A stretch of DNA of 64,000 bases from Metaruminococcus_A gallistercoris (GTDB lineage Bacteria > Bacillota > Clostridia > Oscillospirales > Ruminococcaceae), in the NCBI GenBank assembly GCA_904394975.1, contig CAJFNQ010000017.1, positions 123,298 to 187,297 on the forward strand, read 5' to 3'. Below, piece after piece: positions 43,639 to 53,662 of this stretch; positions within the stretch are counted from its first letter, which is position 1, and each line of letters starts with the position of its first letter. The position numbers and the translations under genes are program-made. The notes under the pieces are model-generated. The model was not told the origin of the DNA, made no database searches, and saw only the letters and a list, made by a program, of their open reading frames with translations.

Positions 43639-44913
43639 TTATTTGTCCTCCCCACTGAGAAGATAGATTGTATCCAGCGTCACACGGTTTGCCGCCGCAA
43701 TAATCTGATCTCTGGTGATCTTCAAAAGCTGCTCCGCTTCCTCTTCCGGCGACGCCTGCGAGTGCAGGAACATCTGGCTCAAATACCAACCTTCCATGGA
43801 TGAAGCGGAATCATTGACCACTCTCAGAGAATCAACGGCCATCAATTTGGTTTCATTCAGTTCTTCATCCGTAAAAGAGCCGCTTTTTATCTGCTCCAAC
43901 TGATGCAGAATCTCTTCTTTTGCCTGTTCAACATTTTCATGCTCCACGCCACTGTTGACATACATAATTCCCTTGTTTCGGTCAAGACGCGATGAACAGT
44001 AATAACACAAAGAAAGTTTCTCACGCACATTCATGAAAAGCTTTGACCGCGGCGTTCCGCCGAATAGTAGACACATCAAACGGGCATGCTGCATCTCTTC
44101 CATACCGGAAGCACCGACACGAAATCCCATTACCAGTTTGGCCTGAGCTACATCATATTGTTCGGTTACCGTATTTACCTTATCTGCTTTCGAGACAATA
44201 TAAGAATCGATGGATTGCAAAGGCTTCCGTTCCTGTGCCGAAAAACCATCTGAAAAATTATCTTTTACCTCTTCTGCCGTTCCGCACCCAACAAAATAAA
44301 TTTCTGTACGCGCCGTTTGCAGCACATTATAATAAGCAGAACGAACGTCATCTAAAGACAAATTCCGAATCTGTTCCACACGGCCATAGCGATGGATTCC
44401 ATACGCTTCACCGGAACACATATGCGTCAGCATTCTCTGCACGGCAAACGTTGTTTTTTCGTTGACTTCCGCTTCGATCGCGTCAATCAAAGACTGTTTT
44501 TCCAGTTCAAACTGAGCAAGATCGAAATCTTTCTCAACAAATGCCGGCCGAAACAACAGGTTACACAAAATTTCAGACGCTTCACCTGTAATAGATTCTT
44601 TTTCCAACGCAAACCGATCATCAATCGACGAAATTGCAATATTTAATATTTGGAAATCGCCGCTTTTAAGCACGTCTGTGTAAAGACTTGCGCCGTAAAG
44701 GCGATCCAGTTTCTGATTTAACGCGGTAAAATCAGAACATCCACGGTATCCTTTTCTTATTAAAAAAGGGATCATGGCATTTGCCGATGCGTTTGCTTCT
44801 TTTAAAGGAACAATCAGATGGATTGAAAGACGATTGGTTTTAAAACGGGAATCATTAATCTGCGTAAATCCGACACCGTCTCCAATGTCATTTCGCTGCA
44901 ATAAAAGTGCCAT
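43639..44913 (-). CDS. M16 peptidase-like protein, YmfF type (no zinc motif)
   Basis: A 424-residue M16-fold protein starting MALLLQRNDIGDGVGF (ATG 44913, GGAGG 10 nt upstream; the frame opens at 44952). The equivalent of the HxxEH segment reads MIPFLIRKGYRGC, so the zinc-binding residues are missing and it is probably a non-catalytic partner. The C-terminal half has the M16 LMCLLFGGTPRSKLFMNVREKLSLCYY region. Confidence 0.9.
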   Translation of the reverse strand: MALLLQRNDIGDGVGFTQINDSRFKTNRLSIHLIVPLKEANASANAMIPFLIRKGYRGCSDFTALNQKLDRLYGASLYTDVLKSGDFQILNIAISSIDDRFALEKESITGEASEILCNLLFRPAFVEKDFDLAQFELEKQSLIDAIEAEVNEKTTFAVQRMLTHMCSGEAYGIHRYGRVEQIRNLSLDDVRSAYYNVLQTARTEIYFVGCGTAEEVKDNFSDGFSAQERKPLQSIDSYIVSKADKVNTVTEQYDVAQAKLVMGFRVGASGMEEMQHARLMCLLFGGTPRSKLFMNVREKLSLCYYCSSRLDRNKGIMYVNSGVEHENVEQAKEEILHQLEQIKSGSFTDEELNETKLMAVDSLRVVNDSASSMEGWYLSQMFLHSQASPEEEAEQLLKITRDQIIAAANRVTLDTIYLLSGEDK

Positions 44914-44966
44914 GCAGAGGTTACCTCCAGATAAGATAAATTGTAATTGCAAGTTGACTTTGAACC

Positions 44967-44995
44967 ATTATACCATAATGTTTACAGTATTTCCA
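44967..44995 (-). promoter_or_regulatory. Possible promoter for the M16-lgt-folD genes
   Basis: Minus-strand TATAAT (44972-44967) is a perfect -10. At 17-bp spacing the -35 is a weak TGGAAA (44995-44990). Confidence 0.5.
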
Positions 44996-45013
44996 GAAAT
45001 CGTAAAAAATATA

Positions 45014-45044
45014 AAACAGCCCCCGAATTTATCGGGAGCTGTTT
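45014..45044 (-). terminator. Terminator after pfkA
   Basis: Minus-strand AAACAGCTCCCGA (45044-45032) pairs with TTCGGGGGCTGTTT (45027-45014) around a short loop, and a T-rich tail follows. It lies 12 bp past the pfkA stop. Confidence 0.88.
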
Positions 45045-45055
45045 GGTTACTACAA

Positions 45056-46018
45056 TTAGAAAGAAATATCGTGAGCAATTTGATAGAGGTGTTTATCAAA
45101 CGGTTTCTTCATGCGCAGCGCTTCTTGAATATCAAAGTCTACGACCTGGCTTTTCTGCATACCGACTACGCGGTTTCCAATACCCTTCTCAATCAGCTCT
45201 ACTGCATAATAACCCATCTCACTTGCGAGAACACGATCGCGAACAGTAGGATTACCGCCACGCTGTACATGGCCCAAAACCGTAGCACGAGATTCAATTC
45301 CGGTTAAACGTTCTAGTTCTTTTGCAAGTTCATTGACGTTTCCAATGCCTTCCGCAACCAGAATGATAAAGTGATGTTTACCAATTTTCTGAGTAACTTT
45401 CATTTTTTCCGCGATTGCTTCGATGCTGTACGGCATTTCCGGCACAATAATAAACGTTGCGCCACACGCAATTCCGCAGTTTAACGCAATATGCCCTGCA
45501 TGACGACCCATAACTTCAACTACACTGCAACGATAGTGAGACTCAGCGGTATCACGGATTTTATCCACCATTTCCATTGCGGTATTCATTGCGGTATCAT
45601 AACCAATGGTGTATTCAGAACACTGAATATCATTATCGATGGTTCCCGGAAGTCCGACGCATTTTACACCGCGCGCGGAAAGATCAGCCGCACCGCGGAA
45701 AGAACCGTCACCACCAATTACAACGATGCCTTCAATCCCATGTTCCTCACAGGTTTGTTTCGCTTTCTGGAGACCCTCTTCATAACGGAACTCATCACAG
45801 CGAGCTGTATAAAGAATCGTACCGCCACGATTGAGGATATCGGATACACTGCGCATATCCATTTCAACAATATCGCCATTGATCAGCCCATTATACCCAC
45901 GGCGAATTCCGATCATGCGAAAACCTTTTTTAATACCGGCACGAACCACCGCACGAATTGCGGCATTCATTCCCGGAGCATCCCCACCGCTGGTCAATAC
46001 GCCAATTGTTCTCTCCAT
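45056..46018 (-). CDS. pfkA: ATP-dependent 6-phosphofructokinase
   Basis: Key glycolytic kinase, 320 residues. ATP site GVLTSGGDAPGMNAAIRAVV; catalytic GLPGTIDNDI; GGDGSFRGAADLS; MEVMGRHAGHIAL; and GHVQRGGNPTVRDR. GGAGG precedes the ATG. It follows dnaE but has a strong promoter of its own, so it is likely expressed separately. Confidence 0.97.
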   Translation of the reverse strand: MERTIGVLTSGGDAPGMNAAIRAVVRAGIKKGFRMIGIRRGYNGLINGDIVEMDMRSVSDILNRGGTILYTARCDEFRYEEGLQKAKQTCEEHGIEGIVVIGGDGSFRGAADLSARGVKCVGLPGTIDNDIQCSEYTIGYDTAMNTAMEMVDKIRDTAESHYRCSVVEVMGRHAGHIALNCGIACGATFIIVPEMPYSIEAIAEKMKVTQKIGKHHFIILVAEGIGNVNELAKELERLTGIESRATVLGHVQRGGNPTVRDRVLASEMGYYAVELIEKGIGNRVVGMQKSQVVDFDIQEALRMKKPFDKHLYQIAHDISF

Positions 46019-46092
46019 AAGCCAATTCCTCCAAATTATATTTTAAAAGCCATTTGCGTTTTATACTGAAAAACCAAATTACGCTATATTAT

Positions 46093-46121
46093 ATTTTACC
46101 CGTAACGTTTTTTACTGTCAA
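46093..46121 (-). promoter_or_regulatory. Strong promoter of pfkA
   Basis: Minus-strand TTGACA (46121-46116, perfect), 17-bp spacer, TAAAAT (46098-46093), giving a leader of about 70 nt before the pfkA ATG. Confidence 0.8.
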
Positions 46122-46148
46122 CAGATTTTGAGAATATTTTCACAATTC

Positions 46149-49100
46149 TTACCGGCTCTTTATAACTACTGATTCCTCCCCCAATATTTGCTTAAGACGC
46201 CCCACCAAAGATTCCTCCAACGATACCGTCATTCTGCCTGGTGCAAAGGTCAGTTTTTGTATATCATCAAAATAGATTTTTACTGCTGATTTCCCAGGAA
46301 ATGATTTTAAAAGTTCCAGTGCCGCCGCGAGCCGATGATCAGATCGGCTCGAAACTTTAAGATAAAGGACTCCTTCAAAAACCTGTTTTTGTGTTTGCGC
46401 AACAGCAGACACGCCTTTTGTCAGCGCCAATCCATCAATTTTTCTCGCCGAGCTGCATAGAATTTTTACAGGTTCATCCTCTTTTAAGCTTATTTCTCCT
46501 TCCACATAAAGAATTCCACCTTCACTCAGCAAAGAACTATATTCAGCATATATTTTAGGAAAGAAAATCACTTCAACTGAGCCATTATTTCCTTCAAGGT
46601 TAACAAATGCCATTGTTTGCCCGCCGCTTTTCGTGCGTATGGTTTTAACATGCTGAACCATACCCAGAACACGAACCTTGGTTTTATCCGGATAGCGGGG
46701 AGGTATCGTTTCGGTTCCTTCAATCAGTTCCAACATTGAAACGCACCCCAAGGATTTCGCAAGCTCATTATACTCCGATAAAGGGTGCCCGCTTAAATAT
46801 ATTCCGGACATTTCTTTTTCCATGGCTAACAATTGTGCAAGGGGATATTCATCCATATGCGGCATCTCAAACACTTCGGTCGATTGCTCCGTTTTACCAA
46901 AAAGGTTAAACTGACCTTCAAGATTCCGGCGTTTATTTTCCTCTACAAAATCAATGAGTTTCTCATAAGCGGTCAGCATAGAACGCCTAGTATTTCCAAG
47001 CCCGTCAAACGCCCCGCACTTAATCAAGCTTTCCACCGCACGTTTATTCATTTCCCTTCCCTGCATACGATTACAAAAATCATAAAGCGAAGTGAAACGT
47101 CCGCCGGTTTCCCGCTCTTTTATAATATTAAGGATAAAACCCTTTCCGATGTTTTTGATTGCAAGCAGCCCAAAACGAATATGATTCCCGCTGCCGGCAA
47201 ACCGAACACCGCTTTCGTTGATATCGGGCGGAAGCAGCTTTAAACCAAGGCGTGCACACTCTTCAAAATATTCCATCAGTTTACCCGAATCGGTTAACAC
47301 GCTGGTCAAAAGTGCTGCCATATACTGTCTGGGATAATGGCACTTTAAATACGCTGTTTGATAAGCAACATACGCATAGGCTGCCGCGTGCGATTTATTA
47401 AACGCATATGACGCAAATGAAGACATCTCATCAAAAATAGAGCTTGCTGTCTGTTCATCCACCCCATTGGCAATTGCGCCCACGCATTCAACTGTACCAT
47501 CTTCCGCTTTTTTTCCGTAAAGAAAATATTCCCGTTCTTTCGCCATGACATCGTGCTTCTTTTTCGCCATGGCGCGCCGCACCAGGTCTGCCTGCCCGTA
47601 AGAGTATCCCGCCAATCGGCGGCAGATTTGCATTACCTGTTCCTGATACACAATGCAACCATATGTTACTTTTAAAATCGGTTCAAGCAAAGGATGTTTA
47701 TACCGAACCCGGCTAGGATCATGCCGATTTGCAATGTATTCCGGAATCGACTTTGCCGGGCCCGGACGGTAAAGCGAAGTAACAGCAATGATATCCTCAA
47801 TATTTTCCGGTTTTAATTGGATCAAAGTCTGTCTCATCCCGCCGGACTCAAGCTGGAAAACACCACTGGTCAACCCCTGAGAAAGCATTTCATAAACTGC
47901 AGGATCGTCAATCGGGATGTCAGCCGCTGAAAATTCTGGTTCTGTTTCACGGATTTCCTTTTCACAGTCGCTGATAACAGTCAGATTTCGCAGCCCCAAA
48001 AAGTCCATCTTCAAAAGGCCGAGTTCTTCTAACAGATTCATCGTATACTGTGTTACGATCGCGTCATCATTTTTTTGAAGAGGAACATAGGTGTCAGCAG
48101 GTTCTCTGGTAATCACAACGCCCGCCGCATGGGTTGAGGCATGGCGCGGCATCCCTTCCAGTTTGCGTGCCATATCTACCAGATGATGAATTCCTTCGTT
48201 GTTGTCATATTCATTTTTTAACTCTCTGGATTCATCAAGCGCACGGTCAATTGTCATGTGTAAGGTATTGGGAATCAGTTTAGCCACCCGGTCCACTGTC
48301 TGATAGGACACACCCAATGCACGGCCAACATCTCGTATCGCGGCTCTTGCCGCCATTGTACCAAACGTGATAATTTGAGCCACATGGTCCTGCCCGTATT
48401 TTTGAATCACATAGTCAATGACTTCCTGCCGGCGTTCATAACAAAAATCCACATCGAAATCAGGCATACTAACCCGTTCCGGGTTCAAAAAACGCTCAAA
48501 CAAAAGCTGATACCGAAGCGGATCAATTCCCGTGATTCCCATGCAATAAGCACAAAGGCTGCCGGCTCCCGAACCACGCCCCGGACCAACTGGAATTCCT
48601 TTTGATTTTGCAAACCGAATAAAATCATATACAATCAAAAAGTAATCCACATAACCCATTTGGGTAATAACACCGATTTCGTATTGCAGCCGTTCTTTCA
48701 CTTCGGAAGAAATCTGTTTTCCATACCGTTTGACGGCTCCTTTTTTACACAACTCAATAAAATACTCGGTGTTATCTCTTCCGTTCGGTGCGGTAAACTT
48801 TGGCAGTTTGATTACGCCAAACTCAAAATCAAAATTGCATTTTTCAGCAATTTTCACGGTGTTTTCTATTGCGCCTTCATATGCGCCAAACAAACGGCGC
48901 ATCTCCTCTTCGGATTTTATATAAAACTCATCCGTTTCGAATTCGAGCGAATTCCGCTCATCGCCCACAACCTGATTGAGCTGTATACTTGTCAGCACAT
49001 TCTGTACTCTGGCATCTTCTTTGGTAATGTAATGAGCGTCGTTTGTTGCAACCAGAGGGATATTGAGTTCATCAGCCAGTTTGACCAAAGATGGCAAAAT

Positions 49101-49652
49101 CCGTTTTTGGTCAGCAATACCATGATCCTGTAATTCTATGTAATAATCCTCTCCAAACAGAGAACGGTAAAACGCCGCCGCTTCCGCTGCTTTTTCGTAA
49201 TCGTTCTGAGTCAATGCGCGTGGAACTTCTCCTGCAAGGCAAGCGGAAAGCGCGATCAAACCTTCATGATGTTTTGTCAACAATTCCCGGTCAATGCGCG
49301 GTTTATTATAAAACCCTTCGATATACCCGGCAGAAACCAAACGGATCAGGTTCTGATAACCCGTTTGATTTTTGCATAAAAGGACCAAATGGTATGGTTT
49401 TCCATCCAACTGCGCTACCTTATCAAGACGGCTGCGCGGCGCCACGTACACTTCACATCCAATAATCGGTTTGATTCCTTGTTCTTTGCACGCTTTATAA
49501 AAATCAACCGCACCATACATACATCCATGGTCGGTGATGGCCACTGCCGGCTGCCCCAGTTCTTTTACCCGATCAGCCAATTGAGAAATGCGGCACGCCC
49601 CATCCAACAAACTGTATTCTGTATGCACATGCAGATGTACAAATCCACTCAT
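46149..49652 (-). CDS. dnaE: DNA polymerase III subunit alpha, DnaE type
   Basis: A 1167-residue C-family polymerase. It has the PHP domain first (FVHLHVHTEYSLLDGACRI, ITDHGCMYG), then the palm with GPGRGSGAGSLCAYCMG and the catalytic MPDFDVDFCYERR, the fingers segment, the HhH region, and a C-terminal OB-fold (KVRVLGMVQHVKTIRTKSG). There is no DEDD exonuclease insert, unlike PolC in the same window. In low-GC Gram-positives DnaE extends primers before PolC takes over. It overlaps whiA by 4 bp. Confidence 0.97.
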   Translation of the reverse strand: MSGFVHLHVHTEYSLLDGACRISQLADRVKELGQPAVAITDHGCMYGAVDFYKACKEQGIKPIIGCEVYVAPRSRLDKVAQLDGKPYHLVLLCKNQTGYQNLIRLVSAGYIEGFYNKPRIDRELLTKHHEGLIALSACLAGEVPRALTQNDYEKAAEAAAFYRSLFGEDYYIELQDHGIADQKRILPSLVKLADELNIPLVATNDAHYITKEDARVQNVLTSIQLNQVVGDERNSLEFETDEFYIKSEEEMRRLFGAYEGAIENTVKIAEKCNFDFEFGVIKLPKFTAPNGRDNTEYFIELCKKGAVKRYGKQISSEVKERLQYEIGVITQMGYVDYFLIVYDFIRFAKSKGIPVGPGRGSGAGSLCAYCMGITGIDPLRYQLLFERFLNPERVSMPDFDVDFCYERRQEVIDYVIQKYGQDHVAQIITFGTMAARAAIRDVGRALGVSYQTVDRVAKLIPNTLHMTIDRALDESRELKNEYDNNEGIHHLVDMARKLEGMPRHASTHAAGVVITREPADTYVPLQKNDDAIVTQYTMNLLEELGLLKMDFLGLRNLTVISDCEKEIRETEPEFSAADIPIDDPAVYEMLSQGLTSGVFQLESGGMRQTLIQLKPENIEDIIAVTSLYRPGPAKSIPEYIANRHDPSRVRYKHPLLEPILKVTYGCIVYQEQVMQICRRLAGYSYGQADLVRRAMAKKKHDVMAKEREYFLYGKKAEDGTVECVGAIANGVDEQTASSIFDEMSSFASYAFNKSHAAAYAYVAYQTAYLKCHYPRQYMAALLTSVLTDSGKLMEYFEECARLGLKLLPPDINESGVRFAGSGNHIRFGLLAIKNIGKGFILNIIKERETGGRFTSLYDFCNRMQGREMNKRAVESLIKCGAFDGLGNTRRSMLTAYEKLIDFVEENKRRNLEGQFNLFGKTEQSTEVFEMPHMDEYPLAQLLAMEKEMSGIYLSGHPLSEYNELAKSLGCVSMLELIEGTETIPPRYPDKTKVRVLGMVQHVKTIRTKSGGQTMAFVNLEGNNGSVEVIFFPKIYAEYSSLLSEGGILYVEGEISLKEDEPVKILCSSARKIDGLALTKGVSAVAQTQKQVFEGVLYLKVSSRSDHRLAAALELLKSFPGKSAVKIYFDDIQKLTFAPGRMTVSLEESLVGRLKQILGEESVVIKSR

Positions 49653-50578
49653 TTTTGTCTCCTGTACCGATTTTCACGAAGTTCATCCGCAATAGCGGCA
49701 AGACGCTTTAGCCGATGATTGACCCCACTGCGGCTGATTGGCTCTGAAAGTTCCAGACAAAGCTCACGTAAAGACATATCTGGGTTCTCCAGCCTCAATT
49801 CCGCAACCTCTCTTAAATCATCCGGCAACTGATCAATTCCAATCTTCTCTTGAATCAAGCGAATATTTTCCAATTGAATTGCCGCTGCGTTTACCGTTTT
49901 TCCGATATTTGCTGTCTCACAATTGGTAACTCGGTTTACCTGATTGCGGACATCTTTCAAAATTTTAATATTCATCAATTCCAGCGAACTGTTAACAGCA
50001 CCCATATACGTAAGCATGTCTTCAATCGGTTCGCTTTCTTTCAAATAAATTACAGTGCCTTTATTTCTGGAAGCTGTTTTCACCGAAAAACCATGCTGCT
50101 TTAGAAGCTGTGCAAAGTTTTTGGCCAATTCAGGCCATACAACAGAAAATTCCAGATGATATTCTTTTTGTGGGTCCGTAATACTTCCGCACACCATAAA
50201 TGCGCCACGCAAAAACGCCTGAAAGCAACAATCCTTTTGAATCAAATCCATATCGATCAGGCGATGGTGATCATAAAAATGAAAATGTTTTGATAATTGA
50301 TCAAAATCCGTTTTATTTTCCATACACACAGAAAAACTCCTGCGTTTTTGAGAAGACACATAATCGTGAATAAAGACCGTAATAATTGCGCCTGTAAGGT
50401 CTGTGAGTAAATCGACACAATAATCCGCAACATATTTTCGCTCTGTATGAACCAGCGTCAATTTTTCATTTCCGGTACGGCTAAACAAAAGCATGCCATA
50501 AAGAGCCGCAGTTTTACAACTTGGACAGGATGGAGCAACTTCAGATAACTCCTTTTTTACATTTCCCGAAAAAGACAT
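49649..50578 (-). CDS. whiA: DNA-binding protein WhiA
   Basis: A 309-residue protein combining a LAGLIDADG-like N-terminal domain with a C-terminal HTH (PDMSLRELCLELSEPISRSG). In Gram-positives it affects cell division and chromosome segregation. It starts MSFSGNVKKELSEVAP; ATG 50578 has AGGAGG upstream, while the frame opens at 50632. Gene order rapZ-whiA is conserved in Firmicutes. Confidence 0.94.
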   Translation of the reverse strand: MSFSGNVKKELSEVAPSCPSCKTAALYGMLLFSRTGNEKLTLVHTERKYVADYCVDLLTDLTGAIITVFIHDYVSSQKRRSFSVCMENKTDFDQLSKHFHFYDHHRLIDMDLIQKDCCFQAFLRGAFMVCGSITDPQKEYHLEFSVVWPELAKNFAQLLKQHGFSVKTASRNKGTVIYLKESEPIEDMLTYMGAVNSSLELMNIKILKDVRNQVNRVTNCETANIGKTVNAAAIQLENIRLIQEKIGIDQLPDDLREVAELRLENPDMSLRELCLELSEPISRSGVNHRLKRLAAIADELRENRYRRQK

Positions 50579-50619
50579 CTGCTTCCTCCTTACCACAACA
50601 AAATCAAATACAATAAATT

Positions 50620-50650
50620 GATTGTCCGGCAAACATTATGCCGGACAATC
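50620..50650. terminator. Strong hairpin between rapZ and whiA
   Basis: GATTGTCCGGCA (50620-50631) and TGCCGGACAATC (50639-50650) form a perfect 12-bp stem with a 7-nt loop. No T run follows on either strand, so it may be an RNA-processing or stabilising hairpin rather than a true terminator. Confidence 0.5.
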
Positions 50651-50657
50651 AGCAAAA

Positions 50658-51515
50658 TTATTTTGTAATATCCCGGTGATTGACCGTTGTTCGATAACCC
50701 TTCCCGCTCAAATAACTGTAAATATTTTCAGCAAACGTTACCGAACGATGCTTTCCGCCCGTGCATCCCACCGCAATCACCAAATGGCTTTTACCTTCTT
50801 CCTGATACATCGGAATCAAAAAGTCAATCAAATCGGTCAGCTTGGCAAGAAGTTCCTCTGACTTGGGGGATTGCATCACATAATCCCGCACCTCTTTGTC
50901 CAAACCTGTTTTATGCTTCAGTTCCTCAACGTAAAACGGATTTGGAAGGCAGCGCACATCGAACACAAGATCCGCTTCCGAAGGAATACCATACTTGAAT
51001 CCAAAGGACATGCTGTCGATCAGCATCCCCTCTGAGGTACTCTTAGAAAAGATGCCTAACAATTTTTGCCTCAGCTGCTGAGGAGTCAGCAAAGAGGTAT
51101 CAATTACATAATCCGCCCGTTCGCGTGCCGGCATTAAAATTTGCCGTTCTCCCTTAATCGCCTGCTCAATAGAACCGTTAAACACATCACCAAGCGGATG
51201 TCTGCGTCTAGTTTCCTTAAACCGGTTAACTAAAACCGGATCGGTCGCATCCAAAAACAGAATCTTATAGCGGACATTTTTGCTTTTCATATAATCAAGC
51301 TCATTAAAAAGATCAATAAAAAAATCTCCGCCGCGAATATCCGTTACAATCGCAACACGTTTGACCTTTCCCCCAGACTGATAACACAAATCCGCAAATT
51401 TTGGAATCAACGAAGGGGGCATATTATCCACACAATAAAAACCGATATCCTCCAGGGCGTCAATTGCCCGGGATTTACCTGCACCGGAAAGTCCGGTTAT
51501 AATGACAAACTCCAT
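50658..51515 (-). CDS. rapZ: RNase adapter/nucleotide-binding protein RapZ (YvcJ)
   Basis: A P-loop protein of 285 residues. Walker A is in VIITGLSGAGKSRAIDALED, Walker B region KILFLDATDP, and the C-terminal conserved domain has FGFKYGIP, DLVFDVRCLPNPF and AVGCTGGKHRSV. In E. coli RapZ binds GlcN6P and controls GlmS sRNAs; in Bacillus YvcJ the role is less clear. Start ATG 51515 has AAAGG 10 nt upstream. Confidence 0.95.
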   Translation of the reverse strand: MEFVIITGLSGAGKSRAIDALEDIGFYCVDNMPPSLIPKFADLCYQSGGKVKRVAIVTDIRGGDFFIDLFNELDYMKSKNVRYKILFLDATDPVLVNRFKETRRRHPLGDVFNGSIEQAIKGERQILMPARERADYVIDTSLLTPQQLRQKLLGIFSKSTSEGMLIDSMSFGFKYGIPSEADLVFDVRCLPNPFYVEELKHKTGLDKEVRDYVMQSPKSEELLAKLTDLIDFLIPMYQEEGKSHLVIAVGCTGGKHRSVTFAENIYSYLSGKGYRTTVNHRDITK

Positions 51516-51536
51516 GTTTAATCTGCCTTTCATTCA

Positions 51537-52445
51537 TCAGGGAATCTGCTTAATTTCCGGCTCCAGCAAAAAGCCGGTCTTATTCTTCACAATCTTTCTT
51601 ACCTGAGCAACAAGATCCAATACATCTTTACTGGTGGCGCTCCCTTTATTGATCACAAAACCAGCATGTTTTTCACTGATTGCAGCTCCGCCAACAGAAA
51701 AACCTTTCAAGCCGCACTGATCGATCAAAGCAGAAGCATATCCTCCAACCGGCCGCTTAAAAGTACTGCCGGCGCTGGGATATTCAAGCGGTTGCTTTGA
51801 TTTGCGTCTGGACATATAATCGTCCATTTTCGCACGGATTTCATCCTTCTTTCCCGGAACCAGCTTCAGATAAACCTTTGTAATGCAGTCATCCGATTCG
51901 GAATAAGCACTGTGCCGGTAAGCAAAATCCAACTGCTCCCCAGTCAAAAATCCCTGTTCACCATTGCGCTTTATGTGATCACAGCGAATGATCACATCCT
52001 TCATTTCACCGCCATAAGCCCCGGCGTTCATATAAGCAGCGCCGCCAATCGACCCCGGAATTCCATAAGCAAATTCCAAACCAGAAAGTTCATGTTCACA
52101 GGCAAACACGCAAACTTTAGCTAACGAAATACCCGCTTCACAGCAAAGAACATGATCTTCCATGAAATCGATTTTGGAAAACGAAGAACCAAGATGAAGC
52201 ACACACCCGTCAATTCCATCGTCTGAAACCAACAAATTAGAACCATTTCCCAAAAAATAAAGAGGAATATCAAACTGCTTACAGCAAGACAAAACACCTG
52301 AGATTTGAGCTTCGCTTTCAGCTTCCACCAAACGGGAACAATTCCCCCCTATGCGAAAAGTCGTTAAATCACGCATAGGAACATCTTTGGAAAAATTACA
52401 TCCGCTTTTTTCGAGACAACGATCAAATTCTTCGAAACGCTCCAA
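51537..52445 (-). CDS. murB: UDP-N-acetylenolpyruvoylglucosamine reductase
   Basis: FAD-dependent reductase making UDP-MurNAc for peptidoglycan. It has TFRIGGNCSRLVEAES, FLGNGSNLLVSDDG, GIPGSIGGAAYMNAGAYG and the catalytic YPSAGSTFKRP, and an end near LLEPEIK. The start is a TTG at 52445 with AAGGAGGG about 10 nt upstream, an uncommon initiator but with a strong ribosome binding site. 302 residues. Confidence 0.96.
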   Translation of the reverse strand: MERFEEFDRCLEKSGCNFSKDVPMRDLTTFRIGGNCSRLVEAESEAQISGVLSCCKQFDIPLYFLGNGSNLLVSDDGIDGCVLHLGSSFSKIDFMEDHVLCCEAGISLAKVCVFACEHELSGLEFAYGIPGSIGGAAYMNAGAYGGEMKDVIIRCDHIKRNGEQGFLTGEQLDFAYRHSAYSESDDCITKVYLKLVPGKKDEIRAKMDDYMSRRKSKQPLEYPSAGSTFKRPVGGYASALIDQCGLKGFSVGGAAISEKHAGFVINKGSATSKDVLDLVAQVRKIVKNKTGFLLEPEIKQIP

Positions 52446-52488
52446 ACAGGTGTGCCCTCCTTAAGAAAATAGATAAAATAACATTAAA

Positions 52489-53448
52489 TCAATAAAGATC
52501 CCAGTTTTTTGTTGGAACATCCGGTTCCGGAGAAACCATTCCAAGCCGCTGCATCAGTTCCTGGGCCGCGTTGTAGCCCATTTTTTTCTGACGGTTATTC
52601 ATAGCGGCAACCTCAAGAATAATTGCAAGGTTTCTTCCCGGTTTCACCGGAATCGTAATGGTCGGAATATCTACTCCAAGAATATTCAAATATTCATTTT
52701 CCATACCCATGCGATCATAAGTCTTTGTCGGGTCCCAGATTTCAAGCTGAACAATAAGGTCAACTTTTTCTGTCACTTTAACTGCGCCCATACCAAACAG
52801 CCGGCGGGCGTTGATGATTCCGACACCGCGCATCTCAAGAAAATGGCGGATATTTTCAGGCGAAGTTCCAACCAATGTGCGGTTCGAAACCTTTCTGATT
52901 TCCACAGCATCATCCGCGATCAGCCGATGTCCGCGCTTGACCAGTTCAACTGCAGTCTCGCTTTTACCGACTCCGCTTTCACCAAGCAGCAGCATTCCTT
53001 CACCGTAAACCTCAACCAGCACACCATGGCGGGTAATGCGCGGAGCCAGCTCAACATTCAAAATGGAAATCAAACTGGACATAAAACTGGAAGTAGGGTC
53101 TGCCGTACGCAGAATCGGAACCTCATATAATTTCGCCGCGTCAATCATTTCCGGGAACACCGGCAAACTGCGTGTTACAACCAACGCGGGAATTTTTTTG
53201 GAAAAAAGAGAAAAAATACGTTCCTTGCGCACAGACGGTTCCAAAGACTCAAGATACGCAAATTCCATTTTTCCCGTAATCTGCACACGGGATGGTTCAA
53301 AATATTCTACAAAGCCGGAAAGGTGCAACCCAGGACGATTTACTTCAGCAGAATAAATAAAAAGTTGTTCTTCATCCTTTGGCAGATAAACCGCTTCCAA
53401 GCTGAGTTCTTTTATGAGTTTTTTCAGTGTAACTGTATATTGTGCCAC
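52489..53448 (-). CDS. hprK: HPr kinase/phosphorylase
   Basis: Phosphorylates HPr at Ser46 in carbon catabolite control. N-terminal domain to about 130; the kinase domain carries Walker A in LLGESGVGKSETAVEL and the signature IRHFLEMRGVGIINARRLFG. 319 residues, GTG start with AAAGGACGG upstream. It heads the hprK-murB-rapZ-whiA-dnaE row. Confidence 0.97.
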   Translation of the reverse strand: MAQYTVTLKKLIKELSLEAVYLPKDEEQLFIYSAEVNRPGLHLSGFVEYFEPSRVQITGKMEFAYLESLEPSVRKERIFSLFSKKIPALVVTRSLPVFPEMIDAAKLYEVPILRTADPTSSFMSSLISILNVELAPRITRHGVLVEVYGEGMLLLGESGVGKSETAVELVKRGHRLIADDAVEIRKVSNRTLVGTSPENIRHFLEMRGVGIINARRLFGMGAVKVTEKVDLIVQLEIWDPTKTYDRMGMENEYLNILGVDIPTITIPVKPGRNLAIILEVAAMNNRQKKMGYNAAQELMQRLGMVSPEPDVPTKNWDLY

Positions 53449-53518
53449 GTTTTTACCGTCCTTTCACACATAAAATACAATTTTTTCAATCATCATACCA
53501 CAGAAAACGTATATGAAT

Positions 53519-53547
53519 ATTATACACGAAATCCTGTTACCTGAAAA
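53519..53547 (-). promoter_or_regulatory. Promoter of the hprK operon
   Basis: Minus-strand TATAAT (53524-53519, perfect), 17-bp spacer, TTTTCA (53547-53542, moderate). It sits back to back with the plus-strand glycosyltransferase promoter. Confidence 0.6.
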
Positions 53548-53595
53548 GCGATTTCACAATAATTTCTGGAATTACAGACAGCATCTAAGAAATAC

Positions 53596-53624
53596 TTTTA
53601 CTTCCTTTCACAAAATGGTATAAT
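53596..53624 (+). promoter_or_regulatory. Promoter of the glycosyltransferase gene
   Basis: TTTTAC (53596-53601), 17-bp spacer, TATAAT (53619-53624). The gene starts 38 bp downstream with GGAGGGG. Confidence 0.6.
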
Positions 53625-53662
53625 GATAATATAGACAAATTTTAAAACGGAGGGGATCAAAA

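Noticed and set aside
50620..50650. Insertion-element inverted repeat between rapZ and whiA
   Set aside because: A single compact hairpin in a conserved gene order, with no flanking duplication or transposase.
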